From Pseudomonas sp. UBA5706 (GTDB lineage Bacteria > Pseudomonadota > Gammaproteobacteria > Pseudomonadales > Pseudomonadaceae): a stretch of DNA of 40,748 nucleotides. Location: assembly GCF_002419965.1 (NCBI RefSeq), contig NZ_DIHC01000058.1, forward strand, positions 1-40,748, read 5' to 3'. The translations under genes and the position numbers were made by a program. Numbering within the stretch: position 1 is the stretch's first letter; the number at the start of each line of letters is the position of its first letter. This document shows positions 8,659 through 17,527 of the stretch, piece after piece. Below the pieces are notes generated by a model. That model did no database searches. It was not told the origin of the DNA and was given only the letters and a program-made list of their open reading frames with translations.

Positions 8659-9972
8659 ATGGATATCAAACACAGCCTCAAGCAACGCATCGTGATCGTT
8701 TTCGCTCTGATGAGCACAGTGGTGGCCGGCGTGTTTGCGGTGGGTATCATTGCCACTGTACATATCGTCGAGACGCGGCTGACCATTATCAGTCTGAGCG
8801 GCAACCTGCATCGTCAGCTCACGCAGGATCGCATCGAGGACTGGCGCCATCGTCCGGAGAAGGACGAGCTGTTTTACGCCGATGATGGTATCGACGATGT
8901 GGCGATGGCCGCTGACCTGAAGGACTTGAAACCGGGTTTCCAGAAGTTCTTTCGTGGCAAAAACGCCTATTACGCGATGGTCGAAACCGTTGGCGGTCGT
9001 CGCTATGTGTTGCTGCGCGATCAACGCGAGTTCAAAAAGCGCGAACGCATTCTACTGGGCGTCGTGCTGGTTGGTTTCATCCTGAGCGTACTGCTGGCCA
9101 TCTTGCTGGGACGGTTGCTGGCGTCGCGAGTCATGGCGCCGGTCTCGCGCCTGGCAGGTCAGGTGCGCCATCGCGATCAATTGCTGGAGCTGGCGCCGGT
9201 TCTGGCCGGCGACTATGCCCGCGACGAAGTGGGTGCGCTGGCGCGCTCCTTCGACGAGACGCTGGGACGCCTGCGCGCTGCGCTGGGCCGGGAAAAGCTC
9301 TTCACCAGCGACGTTAGCCATGAGCTGCGTACCCCGCTGATGGTGCTCGCGACGTCCTGCGAACTGTTGCTGGAGTACCCTCGACTGGACGATCGATCGC
9401 GCACGCAGGTGCAGCGGATCAGCAAGGCGACGGCGGGGATGAACCAATTGGTCGAAACGTTTCTGTTGCTGGCGCGTACCGAAGGCAAGAATGCGCCCTC
9501 GGGTCAGCGCAGCAGCCTTTCCCAGATTGCCGAGGAGTTGGTTGAGGTCTGGCGTCCGGCGATCGAGGACAAAGGCCTGGCGTTCGTGGTCGAACCCTGC
9601 GCCGACGCGAACGGCCTGTACAACACGGCCTTGTTGCGCTCGGTCATGGGTAACCTGTTGCGCAATGCCTGGCATTACACTGACCAGGGTTTCATCCGCC
9701 TGACGCTGAGCCCCCACAGCTTTAGTGTCGAAGACACCGGTATCGGCATACCACTGGAAAAGCAGCAAGCGATGTTCCAGCCCTTCGTGCGCGGCGACGA
9801 ACAACGTGGAGAAGGTTTGGGGCTGGGCCTGTCACTGGTGCAGCGCATCTGTGGCAACCAGCACTGGAGCGTAATATTGAGCAACCGCGAGCCGTCGGGT
9901 TGCCGCTTTACCGTGGACCTTGAGGCGTCGGGCGCTGGGCAACGACCGTCCGCCAATCCCGTGCGTCGATAA
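8659..9972 (+). CDS. Orphan membrane sensor histidine kinase
   Basis: A 437-residue HPK1-type kinase. There are transmembrane helices at about residues 11-35 and 131-155. Between them is a periplasmic sensor of about 95 residues with an acidic stretch (KDELFYADDGIDDV). A HAMP region follows, then the phospho-acceptor in DVSHELRTPL (His221), the N box NLLRNAWHYT, the G1 box VEDTGIGIP and the G2 box GEGLGLGLSLV. It lacks an adjacent response-regulator gene: an MFS gene is upstream and the downstream gene is convergent. Its last 65 bases overlap the end of the phosphatase gene antiparallel. An acidic periplasmic loop and envelope-modifying neighbours suggest sensing of cations or cationic peptides, but that is inference. 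Confidence 0.92.
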   Translation: MDIKHSLKQRIVIVFALMSTVVAGVFAVGIIATVHIVETRLTIISLSGNLHRQLTQDRIEDWRHRPEKDELFYADDGIDDVAMAADLKDLKPGFQKFFRGKNAYYAMVETVGGRRYVLLRDQREFKKRERILLGVVLVGFILSVLLAILLGRLLASRVMAPVSRLAGQVRHRDQLLELAPVLAGDYARDEVGALARSFDETLGRLRAALGREKLFTSDVSHELRTPLMVLATSCELLLEYPRLDDRSRTQVQRISKATAGMNQLVETFLLLARTEGKNAPSGQRSSLSQIAEELVEVWRPAIEDKGLAFVVEPCADANGLYNTALLRSVMGNLLRNAWHYTDQGFIRLTLSPHSFSVEDTGIGIPLEKQQAMFQPFVRGDEQRGEGLGLGLSLVQRICGNQHWSVILSNREPSGCRFTVDLEASGAGQRPSANPVRR

Positions 9973-10609
9973 AGCCCAGCACCTTGGCCGTGTGATCGTG
10001 CGGATCGACCGAAAGGATCAGCGAAGCTGCGTAATCGAGCGACATCGGCGTCGGCACATGGAGAGATTTTTCCAGATCGGAAATGCATTCGCTGTGTGTC
10101 ACCAGAATCAGGTTGTGGCCGTCCAGCTTGTGCTTGAGTACATCGTCGAGCATCGATTTGCTGCAGTTGTCCAGCCACTCCTGACCTTCGGTGGTGTGAT
10201 TGAACGCGTAGGTCGATGTCTGCTCGGTCCGACGCAACGGGCTGTTGTAGATCGTGGCCTGATCCAGCCCCAATGCCTGGAACGTGCGCCCAAGCTTTTG
10301 CGCCACGTGTCGACCTCTTGCCGTTATGCCGTCAGGCTGGGACAGACAAGGGTTGGTTGAGTGGTCGCAACGCTCGGCATGACGCATAAGTACTACCAGT
10401 TCGCCTTTTTCCCAAAGCGGGTAAAAATTGGCCTTGCGCAGATGATGTCCTTCGGACAAGTCGGTCAGCGCGACGGGGCGCAGTGCAAACGCTGCGGTAC
10501 TCGCGATCACTATCATTGCAACTACTAACAGCAGGACACGGTAGAACTTTGCCGATACGCGATAGCGCCCGGTCAAACCGTCCAGAGCAGCGTGCAGGTG
10601 AGGGTTCAT
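9908..10609 (-). CDS. Membrane-anchored histidine phosphatase family protein, LPS heptose phosphatase (Ais/PmrG)-like
   Basis: A 233-residue protein with an N-terminal signal-anchor (about residues 23-46, LLLVVAMIVIASTAAFALRP) and a histidine phosphatase domain. The catalytic phospho-His is in VLMRHAERCDH. The second His is in LVTHSECI, and YNSPLRRTEQT supplies the phosphate-pocket Arg. Ais/PmrG relatives remove phosphate from LPS core heptose in the periplasm and are commonly co-regulated with arn genes, which fits this position. Its 3' end overlaps the sensor kinase by 65 bp in opposite orientation. The substrate is inferred from family and context; phytase-like or general phosphatase activity remains possible. 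Confidence 0.82.
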   Translation of the reverse strand: MNPHLHAALDGLTGRYRVSAKFYRVLLLVVAMIVIASTAAFALRPVALTDLSEGHHLRKANFYPLWEKGELVVLMRHAERCDHSTNPCLSQPDGITARGRHVAQKLGRTFQALGLDQATIYNSPLRRTEQTSTYAFNHTTEGQEWLDNCSKSMLDDVLKHKLDGHNLILVTHSECISDLEKSLHVPTPMSLDYAASLILSVDPHDHTAKVLGFIDARDWRTVVAQRPTPQGPR

Positions 10610-11059
10610 GGTGAGCTCGGCTGTCGATTTAATTCACTTTAGAGCGGTTGTGCGACAACCGGCCGTCCGTAAACACCCGCAGAGTTGCAAGCGGCATTAG
10701 TTGGCTGAGCGAACAGTAAGCGCGACAGAGTCAATGAGGAGTGAAGCGTTTGTGAAAAAGGTATTCAAAATGCTGAGCCGGCCGTAAAGCCGACGCTGAA
10801 CAGGGGGCGCGGTTAACGATAAGACATCAGTCGTCGGTAAATGGAGCAGTTAACTGTGCCATTGCGCAGCACAGTCATTTGACCTCAGTGTTTTAACTAC
10901 CTGATAGCGACGTGCCGTAGGCGCTGACACGCATTCTTCATTTTCAGAATCGGGCGTTTTAATGGATCATCGACGCTTGTGATCGATTTGCAAAAACACA
11001 GGGAATGGGTGACCGCGTCTATTCTTCCGTTAGTTAGTGAATGACAGCAGGAGTCTGTA
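10610..11059. promoter_or_regulatory. Divergent promoter region between phosphatase and ArnT-like genes
   Basis: This 450-bp gap holds no convincing gene. GATTTAATTCA at 10626-10636 is repeated exactly in the arnB upstream region (21762-21772, minus strand). AATTAAAT within it could act as a -10 element for the leftward phosphatase. GTGAAAAA at 10752-10759 is discussed among the rejected items. No canonical PmrA or PhoP box was recognised. Confidence 0.3.
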
Positions 11060-12685
11060 TTGACATCCACCGCTTCCGAATTTCTATCGGGCGTTACCCC
11101 CGCGCGGGCCAGACGCCAGGCCTGGGTCGCTGGCGGGCTGGCCTTCATTCTTTTCATCGCCGCCAGCTGGCACTTGAGTATTATCGGCTTCGATTCACGC
11201 TTCGTGCTGTTTGCTCAGGAAATGCTGCGCCACGGTCCAAGCTTTTTCCCGACCACCTATGGCGAGCCATACCCTGATTACTCTGCGTTCTCGACCTGGT
11301 TGATTTACCTGTGCTCCTTGCCATTGGGCCAGGTGAGCAGTTTCAGTGCCTGGCTGCCCACTTGCGTGTCGTCGGCGGTGATGGTCGGGCTCATGTATCG
11401 CCTGCTCGCACCGTATTCCCGGCGCTGGGCGTGGCTGAGCATTGCCTTGTTGCTGTTGAGCAACACCTTCATCAGTGAAACACGCGCTGTGTCGCTGGAT
11501 CAGATGCTGGCCACAGTATCCTTTGCGACGTTCTACCTGGTTTATGCGGCGGACCATTTCGGTTCGAACCGGCGTCTGGCGGCGATAGGGGGGCTGCTGG
11601 TACTGGGCTTTGCGATCCGCGGGCCCATTGGGCTGGTGGTGCCGACCGGCATCGTCTGCAGCTATTACCTGCTTAATGGACAGTGGCGCCGCCTGTGGAC
11701 GTTTGCCTTCACGGCATGTGTACTGCTGCTCCTGTGTTTTTCGACGTTGCTGCTCCTGGCGCGAATCAGCGGCGGCGAGGCGCTGCTCGCAGAGGTCATC
11801 CGCATGCAAGTCACTTCACGCATGGACGGCACTGAAGGCAGCAGCCCGCTGCTCTGGTATTTCAGCAGCTCGCTCGGCAACTACGCGCTGGCGTATCCGT
11901 TGGCGCTGCTGGTGATGGCGACGACCGCGATCGCGGCAAGAGGCCAGCGCAGTCAGGCACTGCAGTTGATGTATCTCTGTGCGTTCGCGGCGCTGACCGT
12001 GATGGTCGGCCTGTCGATTCCCCAGGCAAAAAAGGCTCGCTACATTTTGCCCATGCTGCCGATGGCGGCGATCATCGCGGCGTATCCGTTTCAGGTGCGT
12101 GCCGGACGGTGCTTCGGGTGGCTGCGCGGCCTGATCCTGACGCTGTGCTGCTTTATTCCCGGCGCTCTGCTGGCAGGGCTGCTGGCGGTGCGTCCGCGAT
12201 TTCCGGAAGCATTGGGCGACATCGGGCCGATTATCGCCGCGCTGGGGATATTGCAACTGATCGCCTTGCCCCTGCTGATGCGTCCGCGCCTGCGGTTGTA
12301 TGGGCTTGCTGCCTGTGCAGTGCTGTCGGTCTGGATCAGCTACATCGGCGTCTTCGAGAAAACCGAGCGCACTCTATACGACACGCGGCAGTTCACCGAG
12401 GCAGTGCGCAGCCTGACCGAAACCGACTCCGCGCCGCTGGTCCTGCACGGCATGGGCAAAGATGCCAAGGCGATCAAGTTCATGGTCAATGTCGACCAGG
12501 ATCTGCAGCCGGTATTTACCCAGACGCCCGAGCAATTGCTGGCGTTGCGGGGGCCGGCGAATGTGGTGATGAGCAACAGCGATTTTCAGACCCTACAGGG
12601 CTCGCGGCTGGGTCGATTACCGGTGCTGCTGACCGGTCGTTTCGACAAGGAGGACTACATCCTGTTGAGCGTGCCGGCGCCTTGA
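11060..12685 (+). CDS. ArnT-like membrane glycosyltransferase (GT39/GT83 clan)
   Basis: A 541-residue polytopic membrane protein with about a dozen hydrophobic segments, resembling the arabinose/mannose transferases that move sugars from polyprenyl phosphate to periplasmic acceptors. The first periplasmic loop after TM1 carries the acidic pair region GEPYPDYSAFSTWL, and KKARYILPMLP near residue 320 matches a conserved segment of this clan. The C-terminal 110 residues form a soluble domain. Translation starts at TTG: AGGAG at 11049-11053 is six bases upstream, and no ATG fits the frame. It is a second ArnT-type enzyme besides the arnT below, so its sugar or acceptor probably differs. Confidence 0.82.
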   Translation: MTSTASEFLSGVTPARARRQAWVAGGLAFILFIAASWHLSIIGFDSRFVLFAQEMLRHGPSFFPTTYGEPYPDYSAFSTWLIYLCSLPLGQVSSFSAWLPTCVSSAVMVGLMYRLLAPYSRRWAWLSIALLLLSNTFISETRAVSLDQMLATVSFATFYLVYAADHFGSNRRLAAIGGLLVLGFAIRGPIGLVVPTGIVCSYYLLNGQWRRLWTFAFTACVLLLLCFSTLLLLARISGGEALLAEVIRMQVTSRMDGTEGSSPLLWYFSSSLGNYALAYPLALLVMATTAIAARGQRSQALQLMYLCAFAALTVMVGLSIPQAKKARYILPMLPMAAIIAAYPFQVRAGRCFGWLRGLILTLCCFIPGALLAGLLAVRPRFPEALGDIGPIIAALGILQLIALPLLMRPRLRLYGLAACAVLSVWISYIGVFEKTERTLYDTRQFTEAVRSLTETDSAPLVLHGMGKDAKAIKFMVNVDQDLQPVFTQTPEQLLALRGPANVVMSNSDFQTLQGSRLGRLPVLLTGRFDKEDYILLSVPAP

Positions 12686-12833
12686 GTGACGCCACCGCCG
12701 GCAAGCAGGACTGCTGCAGAAGGAATGTGGGGGCGGGGAAGATCGGTCACGCCGCGCCTTCCAGCGGCACGGCAGTGGGCGGTGGCGACTGCGGGCGCAC
12801 AGCCACCTGGATGGTTAGCGACCGCGTTGGCGC
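12686..12833. repeat. Degenerate repeat-like intergenic sequence
   Basis: The 148 bases between the convergent ArnT-like gene and ugd include a fragment resembling worn Pseudomonas intergenic palindromes (GCCACCGCCGGCAAGCAGG, then GGAATGTGGGGGCGGG). No gene or clear terminator is visible. Confidence 0.35.
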
Positions 12834-14228
12834 TCAACCCGTGTGATGGCTGGACAGCAACTCGTACGGCGCCCATTGCTGCTGCGGTATCGGCAGATTG
12901 CACGAATCGCCACGGCCGATGGGGAAGTATTGAAAGCCACGGCTGGCCAAACGCTCGGTGTCGTACAGGTTGCGACCGTCGAAGATTACCGGCGCTTTGA
13001 GACGCTGCTCGATCAGATCGAAATCCGGTGCCTTGAACTGCTGCCACTCGGTGCAGATGATTAATGCATCGGCGCCCAGCAGTACCGATTCCGGCGTGCC
13101 CATCAGGATCAGGTTCTGCTGCTCGGCGTACAGCCGCTGGGTTTGCTGCATGGCTTCAGGATCGAATGCGCGCACTGTCGCACCGGCAGCCCACAGCGCC
13201 TCCATCAGAACCCGGCTTGGCGCGTCGCGCATGTCGTCCGTGTTGGGCTTGAACGCCAGTCCCCACAGCGCGAAGGTCTTGCCGCGCAACTCGCCCTTAT
13301 AGAACGCATTGACCCGGTCGAAGAGTTTGTGTTTCTGCCGCTCGTTGATGTCTTCGACCACATTCAGCAGGTCGTTGGAGCAACCGGCTTCGCGTGCGCT
13401 GTGGATCAACGCACGGATGTCCTTGCCGAAGCACGAGCCGCCATAGCCGCAACCGGGGTAGATGAAGTCGTACCCGATACGTGAATCCGCGCCAATGCCC
13501 AGGCGCACCGATTCCACATCCGCACCCAGGTGCTCGGCCAGTTCGGCGATCTGATTGATGAAGCTGATCTTGGTCGCCAGCATGCAGTTGGCGGCGTATT
13601 TGGTCAGCTCGGCGCTGCGCAGATCCATGAACATGATGCGGTCGTGGTTGCGGTTGAACGGGGCGTACAGCTCGCGCATCACCGAAAATACGTCCGGGTT
13701 GCCGCAGCCGATGACGATGCGGTCGGGGCGGCGGCAGTCCTTGACCGCCGAGCCTTCCTTGAGAAATTCCGGGTTGGAGACGATGTCGAATTTCAGCAGC
13801 CGCGCCGCCTGCCGCAGGTGATGTTCGATGTGGCTGCGCAAGGCATCGCCGCTGCCCACAGGTACCGTGGATTTCTCGACGATGATCACCGGCTCAAGGC
13901 GGTGACGGGCAATCGATTCGCCTACCGCGAAGAAGCCACTCAGGTCCGCCGAACCGTCCGCACGCGACGGCGTGCCCACGGCGATGAACAGCACCTCACC
14001 ATGCTCGACGGTGCGTTTTTCATCGGTGGTGAAGTGCAGTCGCCCGGCCTCCAGGTTCTCTCGAACCAGGCTTTCAAGCCCCGGCTCGTAAATCGTCACA
14101 TGGCCTTTGCGCAATTGCTCGACCTTGGCTGGATCAATGTCCATGCACACGACCTCGTGGCCCACCTCAGCCAGGACGGTGGCCTGCACCAGGCCCACAT
14201 AACCGCTACCGAATACGCTGATTTTCAT
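12834..14228 (-). CDS. ugd: UDP-glucose 6-dehydrogenase
   Basis: A 464-residue NAD-dependent enzyme that oxidises UDP-glucose to UDP-glucuronate, the precursor for L-Ara4N synthesis. The N-terminal Rossmann motif is FGSGYVGLVQA. SNPEFLKEGSAV (151-162) and the catalytic Cys266 in PGCGYGGSCFGKD are intact, and the C-terminal UDP-binding domain is complete (DGRNLYD). It is the last gene of the arn operon, overlapping the end of arnF by four bases (14225-14228), and supplies the substrate to ArnA. It may also feed exopolysaccharide pathways. Confidence 0.96.
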   Translation of the reverse strand: MKISVFGSGYVGLVQATVLAEVGHEVVCMDIDPAKVEQLRKGHVTIYEPGLESLVRENLEAGRLHFTTDEKRTVEHGEVLFIAVGTPSRADGSADLSGFFAVGESIARHRLEPVIIVEKSTVPVGSGDALRSHIEHHLRQAARLLKFDIVSNPEFLKEGSAVKDCRRPDRIVIGCGNPDVFSVMRELYAPFNRNHDRIMFMDLRSAELTKYAANCMLATKISFINQIAELAEHLGADVESVRLGIGADSRIGYDFIYPGCGYGGSCFGKDIRALIHSAREAGCSNDLLNVVEDINERQKHKLFDRVNAFYKGELRGKTFALWGLAFKPNTDDMRDAPSRVLMEALWAAGATVRAFDPEAMQQTQRLYAEQQNLILMGTPESVLLGADALIICTEWQQFKAPDFDLIEQRLKAPVIFDGRNLYDTERLASRGFQYFPIGRGDSCNLPIPQQQWAPYELLSSHHTG

Positions 14229-14659
14229 CGGGGAAACTCCTTGCCGCTGTTGTCGCTGTCGCAGCTACGCCGGAAATTGATCGTGACTACGCCGAGCACG
14301 ATCAGGGTCACGCCCACCGTTCGGAGAACGGTGAGTGTCTCGTTGAAAAACGGAAGAAAGGCTGCCAGCACATACACCAGGCCATAGCTGACGCTGAGCA
14401 ACGAATAGGCCCGGCTCAGGGGCAGATTGCGCAAGGCACCGAGCCAGCAGAGCATGGAAAGCCCGTAGGCACCGATGGCGCTCAGCACCACGCCAAGCGC
14501 GAGGCTATCGATGGGGCCGTCGCGAACGGCGGCCGACCATTGCTCAGGCTGCGGCAGTCGCAACATGCTCCAGCGCATGCCCAGTTGTGCGGCGCTGACC
14601 AGCATCACGCTGCCCATGGCCAGCGCCATGCCACGGCGTTTGAGGCCAGGCGCGTTCAT
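14225..14659 (-). CDS. arnF: Undecaprenyl phosphate-alpha-L-Ara4N flippase subunit ArnF
   Basis: A 144-residue small membrane protein of the EamA/SMR-like type with four hydrophobic helices. With ArnE it flips undecaprenyl-phosphate-L-Ara4N to the periplasmic face. I take the ATG at 14659, which overlaps the arnE stop as ATGA (14656-14659). The open frame continues upstream to 14878 but that part reads out of frame through arnE. The tail SYGLVYVLAAFLPFFNETLT and the following VGVTLIVLGVV helix are typical. Confidence 0.9.
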   Translation of the reverse strand: MNAPGLKRRGMALAMGSVMLVSAAQLGMRWSMLRLPQPEQWSAAVRDGPIDSLALGVVLSAIGAYGLSMLCWLGALRNLPLSRAYSLLSVSYGLVYVLAAFLPFFNETLTVLRTVGVTLIVLGVVTINFRRSCDSDNSGKEFPR

Positions 14660-15000
14660 GTCTGTTGCCCCAGCAGCACCACGCCGAGCAGAATCATTGC
14701 CAGGCCCAGCCAGTGACGACGGTCCACCGATTCGTTGAACAGGTAACGCCCGCTCAGGGTGATCAATACGAAGTTCAGCGCCAGCATGGGGTAGGCAACG
14801 CCGACCTCCAGACGCTGCAAAACCAGCAGCCAGAGCAGCATGCCGCCACCCAGGCAGCCCAGCGCCAGCCACAACCAACCGCTGGTCAACAGGCCGGCAA
14901 TGCCCTGAAGGCTGCGTTGCCAGTACTCAACAGCCAACTTCTGTGCGATCTGGCCCAGGCAAGTGAGCAGGCAGGCGCTGAACAACAGGGCAAAGGTCAT
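14656..15000 (-). CDS. arnE: Undecaprenyl phosphate-alpha-L-Ara4N flippase subunit ArnE
   Basis: A 114-residue four-helix membrane protein, the length of ArnE. It begins MTFALLFSACLLTCLGQIAQK; the middle helix includes LLWLLVLQRLEVGVAYP, and SVDRRHWLGLAMILLGVVLL ends it. It partners ArnF in flipping the lipid-linked L-Ara4N. The start overlaps the arnT stop (ATGA at 14997-15000) and the stop overlaps arnF, showing tight translational coupling. Confidence 0.92.
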   Translation of the reverse strand: MTFALLFSACLLTCLGQIAQKLAVEYWQRSLQGIAGLLTSGWLWLALGCLGGGMLLWLLVLQRLEVGVAYPMLALNFVLITLSGRYLFNESVDRRHWLGLAMILLGVVLLGQQT

Positions 15001-16643
15001 GGCCGCGTCCTGTCGAAGATCAGGATCAGCAGATTGCCTTCCCGGTACTGCTTAGCGTCGCTAGGCAGCAGGCTGAGTTCATATTGCTCATCCTTGCCAT
15101 CGCCACGCATCACCACGCCGACCGACCCTTGACGCCGGGCTTCAGCCATCCAGCCCTTGACCTGATGCCAGTCCACTTCACGGGGGGTGGGTTGCGGATA
15201 GCCGAGACCGTATTCCAGCTCGTTGCGAGTGTCGTAGAACACCACGTCATTGCGTTTGAGCCGCCAGGACAGCGCAGCAGCCAAGCCCAGGTCATTGCTG
15301 AGCAAATGAGTGGTGGCGCCCAACTCATCCTGATGGCGGACGATAAATGGATCGGGGGTCTTGCTGAACACCACGCTGTTCGGCAAGGCCATGGGCAGCA
15401 GCGCAATGCTGAACCAGGCACCCAGCGCAGGCAGCGCCCAAAAACGCAGCGGCCGGATGCCTTGCAGCGCGTTGGCCAATCCCCAGCCCAGCAGTACGAT
15501 GAGCGCCAGGGCCAGTTGCTGCGGCTGCTGCGCGTACACTGACTTGTGCACCTGCATGTACACCAACGTAGCCAGCGCCGCGGCAGCGAACACAGTATTG
15601 AACCCCGCGTTCCAGCGCAGCGCCTTGACCTGACCCGCCTGCAAACGGTCCGCCAGCGCGTTGCCCATCAGCAGCGCCAAGGGCACAAGGCACGGCAGGA
15701 TGTAAGTCGGCAGCTTGCCGTTGCTCAGGCTCAGAAACGCCAATGGTATGAGCAGCCACATCAGCAGAAATGCGTTTTCGCGCAGGCGTCGCTGTTGCCA
15801 GGCTTGTTTGAAGGTCGCTGGCAACAGCAGTGTCCATGGCATGCACGCTGCGACCAGCAACGGCAGATAAAACCACCAGGCTTGATCGTGCTGCGCGTTG
15901 CTGCCGGCGAAACGACGGACATGTTCGTGCCAGAAGAAAAACCGCCAGAAATCCGGTTCGCGCAGGTGCACGGTCAGCACCCACGGCAGGCTGACCAGCG
16001 CGGCAACGATGATCGCGATCGGGCCAAACCTCAGCAGTTCGCGCAAACGCCGCTGCCAGATCATATAGGGCAGGGCAACGATTACCGGAAGGGCCAGCGC
16101 GAGGAAACCCTTGGTCATAAAGCCCAGGGCGCAGGCAACGCCCAGCAGCACCCAGTACAGCAGCCGCTGTGTGCCGACCCGGTGAACAGCGAGCCAGAAC
16201 GCCGTCAGTGACAGGCTGACCCAGAAGTTAAATTGCGGGTCGAGGTTGGCATAGCCGGCCTGACCGGCGATGAACATGAAACTCATGAACAGCAACGCGC
16301 TGATAAACCGTTTGCGCGGCTGGTTCCAGAGTGTGCCTGCAAGCAGATAGACCAGCGCCGCCGTCAGCCCGGTACACAGCGCCGAGACGAAACGCACGCC
16401 AAACAGGTTCTCGCCGAATACCGCCTGGGCCACGGCGATCAGCCAATAGCCGGCTGCCGGTTTCTCGAAGTAGCGCAGGCCCATGAAATGCGGCGCGGCC
16501 CAGTCGCCGCTGTGGAGCATTTCCTGGCTGATTTGCGCGTAACGGGTTTCGTCGGGAATCCACAAGCCGTGAAACCCCAATGGCAGCAAATAGGCGAGGA
16601 AAAACGCCGCCAGCAATAAGCCGATCTGCTGGTGCCGGTTCAT
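14997..16643 (-). CDS. arnT: Lipid A L-Ara4N transferase ArnT
   Basis: A 548-residue inner-membrane glycosyltransferase that moves 4-amino-4-deoxy-L-arabinose from undecaprenyl phosphate to lipid A phosphates on the periplasmic side, lowering negative charge and giving resistance to polymyxin and plant or animal cationic peptides. The N-terminal loop GLWIPDETRYAQISQEML carries the conserved acidic residues, followed by HFMGLRYFEKPAAGYW. About twelve membrane helices precede a soluble C-terminal domain. Length matches the family. It overlaps arnD by four bases upstream and arnE downstream. Confidence 0.96.
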   Translation of the reverse strand: MNRHQQIGLLLAAFFLAYLLPLGFHGLWIPDETRYAQISQEMLHSGDWAAPHFMGLRYFEKPAAGYWLIAVAQAVFGENLFGVRFVSALCTGLTAALVYLLAGTLWNQPRKRFISALLFMSFMFIAGQAGYANLDPQFNFWVSLSLTAFWLAVHRVGTQRLLYWVLLGVACALGFMTKGFLALALPVIVALPYMIWQRRLRELLRFGPIAIIVAALVSLPWVLTVHLREPDFWRFFFWHEHVRRFAGSNAQHDQAWWFYLPLLVAACMPWTLLLPATFKQAWQQRRLRENAFLLMWLLIPLAFLSLSNGKLPTYILPCLVPLALLMGNALADRLQAGQVKALRWNAGFNTVFAAAALATLVYMQVHKSVYAQQPQQLALALIVLLGWGLANALQGIRPLRFWALPALGAWFSIALLPMALPNSVVFSKTPDPFIVRHQDELGATTHLLSNDLGLAAALSWRLKRNDVVFYDTRNELEYGLGYPQPTPREVDWHQVKGWMAEARRQGSVGVVMRGDGKDEQYELSLLPSDAKQYREGNLLILIFDRTRP

Positions 16644-17527
16644 GGCTGCTGCACGCCAAGCCAGCCTTGGCGACCGTGCAATGCACCGCGTACCAGATGC
16701 CCGGTGGGCACGGTCTGGACGCGTTCGGGCAGCAGATATCCCAGCGGCTGGAACTGCACGCCACGGGTGCGTGCCTGGCGCAGCAAATGCCTGAACGGGT
16801 CCGCCATGACGATGCCTTCCACTTCGGCATGCACGGTGTAAACGTTCAACGCCCCAGGCTTGAACTGGCGTAACAGGTATTCGTTGAAGGCCTTGGCATC
16901 CAGTTGTGGGCCCACCACCTCATCAAAGGTCGGCAGGTCCACCGGGATCTGCGGTGTGCCGGGTTGGCCGTTGCTGAGCAGCGGGCGAAACAGACTGTGG
17001 CCGCGGCAATCGCTGTTGTAGCGAAAGCCGAACGCCTGCTTGGCCTGCACGACCTGCTCGTCGGAACGCCAGCCCGCGGCGGCCGAGCAGGTCACCGGGT
17101 TGCCGAGAATGTCCCCCAGGCAATCGACACCCCGGGCAATCTGCGCGTGCAGCTGCGCGGGTGTCCAGCGCCCGGCATTGGCCTGCCAGCCATGGTGGTC
17201 CCACGCGTGCAGACCGACTTCATGGCCGGCCTGCTGCGCGCGACGCATCAACGCGCCAAGGTCCCGACCGATCGGCCTGCCGGGCCACGCGGTGCCCGCC
17301 AGCAGGATGTCCCAGCCATACAGGCTGGCAGCCTTGGAGCGCAGCATTTTCCACAGGAATTGCGGCCGTGCCAGACGCCATAGATGGCGCCCCATGTTGT
17401 CCGGGCCGACACTGAAGAAAAACGTTGCCTTAACCTGGGCTTCCTCCAGCATATCCAGCAGCCGCGGCACACCGTCACGCGTGCCGCGATAGGTGTCCAC
17501 GTCAATGCGCAGGCCGGCGGCGATCAA
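16640..17527 (-). CDS. arnD: 4-deoxy-4-formamido-L-arabinose-phosphoundecaprenol deformylase ArnD
   Basis: A 295-residue NodB/polysaccharide-deacetylase-like metal-dependent enzyme that removes the formyl group from the lipid-linked sugar so it can be flipped. The metal-binding RIDVDTYRGTRDGVP at the N-terminus, ATFFFSVGPDNMGRHLW, the HAWDHHGW motif near residue 128 and TVHAEVEG are all present. The ATG overlaps the arnA stop (17524-17527) and its stop overlaps arnT. Membrane-associated action at the cytoplasmic face is known for the family. Confidence 0.94.
   Translation of the reverse strand: MIAAGLRIDVDTYRGTRDGVPRLLDMLEEAQVKATFFFSVGPDNMGRHLWRLARPQFLWKMLRSKAASLYGWDILLAGTAWPGRPIGRDLGALMRRAQQAGHEVGLHAWDHHGWQANAGRWTPAQLHAQIARGVDCLGDILGNPVTCSAAAGWRSDEQVVQAKQAFGFRYNSDCRGHSLFRPLLSNGQPGTPQIPVDLPTFDEVVGPQLDAKAFNEYLLRQFKPGALNVYTVHAEVEGIVMADPFRHLLRQARTRGVQFQPLGYLLPERVQTVPTGHLVRGALHGRQGWLGVQQP

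Noticed and set aside
10752..10759. GTGAAAAA, the core of a possible ColR-type site upstream of the phosphatase
   Set aside because: Only the T5CAC core matches as I recall the motif; the flanking half does not fit, and an 8-mer is expected by chance in 40 kb.
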